A DNA stretch of 64,000 nucleotides from Auanema rhodensis. Lineage: Eukaryota; Nematoda; Chromadorea; Rhabditida; Rhabditidae. Positions 63,001 through 64,000 of the stretch are shown piece by piece. The number at the start of each line of letters is the position of its first letter. Position 1 is the first letter of the stretch. Where the stretch lies: positions 3,100,001 to 3,164,000 of the forward strand of contig OZ059899.1 of NCBI GenBank assembly GCA_964057225.1. Reading direction: 5' to 3'. Made by a program: the position numbers and the translations under genes. The notes below the pieces were generated by a model. It saw only the letters and a program-made list of their open reading frames with translations, did no database searches and was not told the DNA's origin.

Positions 63001-63894
63001 GCCTTGAAAAAAGGAATCTAAAAACATCTACTTTTTGCTAAATTATTTTGAAATTTTTTGAAAAAATTTTTGTCAAAATGTTTTTGGAAGCAATGTTGAG
63101 TGTACATGGAAACTCAACATACACTAATGCATCATTTTTCAAAAGATCATAACTAATTTTTGTATCAAGCGTTTTTCAATGTAGTATAGTGCATTCGATG
63201 CGGATTTTTAAGCTGCGTCGATCTGTGTTATCAGATTTGCGCTAGCTTAAAAATGCACCGAGATATCAACTGATATAAGTTCACACTTATATCCTCGATT
63301 TTCACCCTGAAGAAATAATTTTTTCGTTGAATAACATTGTCCATCGTCTTTGCCTTGAAAAAAGGAATCTAAAAACATCTACTTTTTGCTAAATTATTTT
63401 GAAATTTTTCGAAAAAATTTTTGTCAAAATGTTTTTGGAAGCAATGTTGAGTGTACATGGAAACTCAACATACACTAATGCATCATTTTTCAAACGATCA
63501 TAACTAATTTTTGTATCAAGCGTTTTTCAATGTAGTATAGTGCATTCGATGCGGATTTTTAAGCTGCGTCGATCTGTGTTATCAGATTTGCGCTAGCTTA
63601 AAAATGCACCGAGATATCAACTGATATAAGTTCACACTTATATCCTCGATTTTCACCCTGAAGAAATAATTTTTTCGTTGAATAACATTGTCCATCGTCT
63701 TTGCCTTGAAAAAAGGAATCTAAAAACATCTACTTTTTGCTAAATTATTTTGAAATTTTTCGAAAAAATTTTTGTCAAAATGTTTTTGGAAGCAATGTTG
63801 AGTGTACATGGAAACTCAACATACACTAATGCATCATTTTTCAAAAGATCATAACTAATTTTTGACTCAAGCGTTTTTCAATGTAGTATAGTGC
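60034..63894. repeat. Terminal irregular segment of eleven monomers
   Basis: Pairs of C monomers, one with CAAACG and one with TTGACTCAAG (60034/60385, 61087/61438, 61789/62140, 63193/63544), are interspersed with TTTTTACGCTG plus GCTTTGAG copies at 60736 and 62491 (five monomers apart). GATATATC (an insert-free change at 70-72) marks copies 60034, 61087 and 62842. The order is repeated only loosely, so no exact unit can be given. Confidence 0.65.
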
Positions 63895-64000
63895 ATTCGA
63901 TGCGGATTTTTACGCTGCGTCGATCTGTGTTATCAGATTTGCGCTAGCTTAAAAATGCACCGAGATATCAACTGATATAAGTTCACACTTATATCCTCGA
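63895..64000. repeat. Partial monomer at the right edge of the window
   Basis: The first 106 bases of a monomer with TTTTTACGCTG. The window ends inside it, so the array continues to the right beyond what is shown. Confidence 0.95.

Larger units (their letters stand above)
1..64000. repeat. 351-bp tandem satellite DNA array filling the window
   Basis: The motif ATTCGATGCGG recurs at 1, 352, 703, 1054 and so on to 63895, all in the same orientation, giving 182 complete monomers and a 106-bp partial one. Thirteen monomers are 352 bp (an extra T in a T run) and one is 350 bp (a lost A), and 168x351 + 13x352 + 350 = 63,894, which matches the start of the partial copy. G+C of the first monomer is 110/351. 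All frames are dense in stops. Monomers look nearly identical, differing mostly at about 14 recurrent sites. No unique sequence interrupts the array. Known biology: long homogeneous arrays of this kind sit in centromeric, pericentromeric or other constitutive heterochromatin. The length is close to two nucleosomal repeats. The host species cannot be told; an insect or another invertebrate is a guess from the style of sequence. Confidence 0.98.

Noticed and set aside
1-64000. CRISPR array.
   Set aside because: The repeats are 351 bp and abut directly. There are no short repeats with unique spacers and no cas genes.
1-64000. Transposon or retroelement tandem (LTR, MITE or Helitron-derived repeat).
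   Set aside because: There are no terminal repeats, target-site duplications or coding remnants. The inverted repeats are internal, short and present in every monomer. A transposon origin of the founding monomer cannot be excluded, but nothing shows it.
1-64000. rRNA, tRNA, snRNA or histone gene tandem cluster.
   Set aside because: The unit is only 351 bp and 69% A+T, with no recognisable RNA gene core, A/B box pair or histone reading frame. The small hairpins are not a tRNA cloverleaf.

Overview
The whole 64,000-base window is one uninterrupted tandem satellite array. A roughly 351-bp, AT-rich monomer (about 31% G+C, counted by hand in the first copy) is repeated head to tail on one strand. 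Phased on the motif ATTCGATGCGG, there are 182 complete monomers plus a 106-bp partial copy at the right edge. Of the complete copies, 168 are exactly 351 bp, 13 are 352 bp and one is 350 bp, which accounts for every base. I found no gene, RNA gene, transposon, CRISPR array or unique spacer. The window suggests centromeric or pericentromeric heterochromatin of a eukaryote. The monomer style (AT-rich, dyad-rich, about two nucleosome lengths) resembles insect satellites, but the species cannot be fixed from the sequence.

Monomers differ at a small set of diagnostic positions, and those variants repeat at multi-monomer intervals, so the array has higher-order repeat (HOR) structure. Domain I (1 to about 29.4 kb) alternates two haplotypes. 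Type A has T64, C90 and A137; type B has C64, T90 and G137 (positions within the monomer). It contains a tandem duplication of an 11-monomer unit (3160-7020 and 7021-10881), a 6-mer/5-mer series (12286-17199), an alternating A/B stretch (17200-21060) and 5-mer units (21061-28430). Domain II (about 29.4 to 64 kb) is built from haplotypes C (A123, C150, A167, A171) and D (T123, T150, G167, T171). It contains three copies of a 7-mer (30888-38258), a second 7-mer family interleaved with a 3-mer (39312-51257), a dimeric run (52312-54417) and an irregular mosaic to the right edge. A single chimeric monomer, 29133-29483, joins the two domains.

Each monomer carries four inverted repeats and a cluster of A/T tracts. 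They include a composite 51-nt hairpin, a 9-bp stem with a 4-nt loop that becomes a perfect 22-bp palindrome in five copies, and a 9-bp stem with a 10-nt loop. This dyad richness, with the HOR structure and strict length control, is the most notable biology here. A role in centromere or heterochromatin function is inference; nothing in the sequence proves it.
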